A stretch of DNA of 14,714 nucleotides. Source: Faecalimonas sp. (lineage in GTDB: Bacteria; Bacillota_A; Clostridia; Lachnospirales; Lachnospiraceae). The position numbers were made by a program, and so were the translations under genes. Where the stretch lies: contig JAPFCT010000315.1 in NCBI GenBank assembly GCA_026169575.1, positions 1-14,714 on the forward strand, in the 5' to 3' direction. The notes below the pieces were generated by a model. That model was not told the DNA's origin and searched no databases. It worked only from the letters and a program-made list of their open reading frames with translations. Below, piece after piece: positions 13,774 through 14,714 of this stretch (position 1 is the first letter of the stretch; each line of letters begins with the position of its first letter).

Positions 13774-14714
13774 TTATTGTAAAATTTTATCCAACACAGT
13801 AAAATGTTTCTCAGCTATTTTTATAATTTCATTCAAAGGAGGCGCTTCAGATTTTTCAATCTGACAAATGACTTCATCGATATCCATATCTTCCTGCAGC
13901 GCATCCAGGCTCACACAGCATGTGACATTCATATCATCCAGTACTTTCTCTGTTTTCTGATCATATATAATTGGAAATACTTGTTTTCCCATAAGCCAGC
14001 CAAGAATAACTGCATGAAATCTTGTTGCAATAATAATCTCAGACTCAGCAAATTTCTGTATACACTCATCCAGGTTTCCTCTGTAACTACTTTTACTTAC
14101 CTTATTCCTTTCTTCTATATTCAGTTGCTCCGCAATTTCCCTGACCGCATCCTCATCTCCCTGCATAGTACAAAAACCAAGAAGTTCTATCTCATATCCA
14201 TTCTGGATATATCTTTTTATCATTTTTACTAAAAAACTTTTATATTCAGATGCATGTCCATGAATTGCAAATTTTCCATCTCTGCTTTTTAAATCAATCA
14301 CAGAAAACAGTACCCTTTTTTGTGTAATAAATTTTCCCTTTATTTTAAAATTAAATGCGATATCCGGCGCATAAATTACGTTTGGTAAATCAGCAAAAAG
14401 TTCTGCTGAATATTTGTCCCTAAAACTAACTGATTCATACTTTTTTAACAGATCATGATATTTCCGATAATATGACTCATCGGTATACGGGCCGAAATTT
14501 GCACCCATCACAATTATTTTTTTACTGAGTCTCTGTAATGTTTCATCCAACTGAAATGCCGGACTATAATCTTCCAGATGCTGTACAAACACAGATCCTC
14601 CTATGTGTACGGTCACATCCGCTGTCTTCACAAGAATTTTCCAGAAGCCCCTGTCAACATTTTTTATTCTCTTCAATAGTTTATCTATGATTACAGCAAT
14701 CCGCCCTGTTGGAC
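13774..14714 (-). CDS. Polysaccharide pyruvyl transferase family protein (5' end outside window)
   Basis: This family adds ketal-linked pyruvate from phosphoenolpyruvate to sugars of surface polysaccharides. 312 codons plus the stop are visible. The frame stays open to the right edge, so the true N-terminus, probably a few dozen residues, is missing; a TTG at 14676 is only the first possible start inside the window. Visible family features are the ADVTVHIGGS strand-loop, KKIIVMGANFGPY, VSFRDKYSAE, NVIYAPDIAF and the C-terminal IIATRFHAVILGWLMGK block, arranged as in the GT-B-like fold of PF04230. It resembles pyruvyl transferases of exopolysaccharide clusters more than classic CsaB, but this is a judgement by eye. 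The gene is notably AT-rich compared with the LCP genes. The next gene is an SLH-domain protein, which may be functionally relevant. Confidence 0.88.
   Translation of the reverse strand, partial: PTGRIAVIIDKLLKRIKNVDRGFWKILVKTADVTVHIGGSVFVQHLEDYSPAFQLDETLQRLSKKIIVMGANFGPYTDESYYRKYHDLLKKYESVSFRDKYSAELFADLPNVIYAPDIAFNFKIKGKFITQKRVLFSVIDLKSRDGKFAIHGHASEYKSFLVKMIKRYIQNGYEIELLGFCTMQGDEDAVREIAEQLNIEERNKVSKSSYRGNLDECIQKFAESEIIIATRFHAVILGWLMGKQVFPIIYDQKTEKVLDDMNVTCCVSLDALQEDMDIDEVICQIEKSEAPPLNEIIKIAEKHFTVLDKILQ

Noticed and set aside
14674..14676. TTG as the true start of the pyruvyl transferase
   Set aside because: The same frame stays open to the window edge, no ribosome binding site precedes the TTG, and the family normally has a longer N-terminus.

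Overview
The window looks like chromosomal DNA of a Gram-positive, low-to-moderate GC Clostridia, most likely a Lachnospiraceae-type gut Firmicute. This is inferred from strong AGGAGG-like ribosome binding sites, LytR-CpsA-Psr (LCP) proteins, an ECF sigma factor with a DUF4179-type anti-sigma partner, a GH73 glucosaminidase with SLH domains, and membrane-anchored cohesin-like proteins. The species cannot be named from sequence alone. All eleven genes lie on the minus strand, so transcription runs from right to left; long plus-strand frames are shadows.

In transcription order: (1) At the right edge, a polysaccharide pyruvyl transferase family gene lacking its 5' end (it runs out of the window) is followed 23 bases later by a secreted GH73 glucosaminidase with three C-terminal SLH repeats, ending at a perfect 13-bp terminator hairpin. 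(2) An ECF sigma factor and its membrane anti-sigma factor form a two-gene operon. It is preceded by a good ECF-type promoter (TGCAAC-N17-CGTCTAA), which implies autoregulation, and is closed by a second terminator. (3) A polyprenyl-phosphate sugar-1-phosphate transferase, an LCP protein (LCP2) and a GT2 glycosyltransferase form one operon. (4) A clear sigma-A-like promoter just after the GT2 stop leads into a second LCP protein (LCP1) and two paralogous cohesin-domain membrane proteins with very acidic, tyrosine-rich C-terminal tails. This unit ends at a long nested terminator. (5) At the left edge is an HtrA/DegP-type serine protease whose C-terminus leaves the window.

As a system, this is a cell-envelope region. 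The sugar transferase would load the first sugar on undecaprenyl phosphate, the GT2 would extend it, and the LCP proteins would attach a finished glycopolymer to peptidoglycan. The pyruvyl transferase and SLH-glucosaminidase may be linked through pyruvylated wall polymer, and HtrA and the ECF pair are typical envelope-stress functions. The most unusual part is the LCP1-cohesin-cohesin unit. The cohesin-like ectodomains sit on single-pass proteins whose predicted cytoplasmic tails are Asp/Glu/Tyr repeats, one built from near-identical 42-bp DNA repeats. I know of no assigned function for this arrangement.

Several starts were set by ribosome-binding-site position rather than by the longest open frame: the first cohesin protein at 4105, the anti-sigma factor at 11083, the sigma factor at 11604, and a TTG start for the sugar transferase at 9318.
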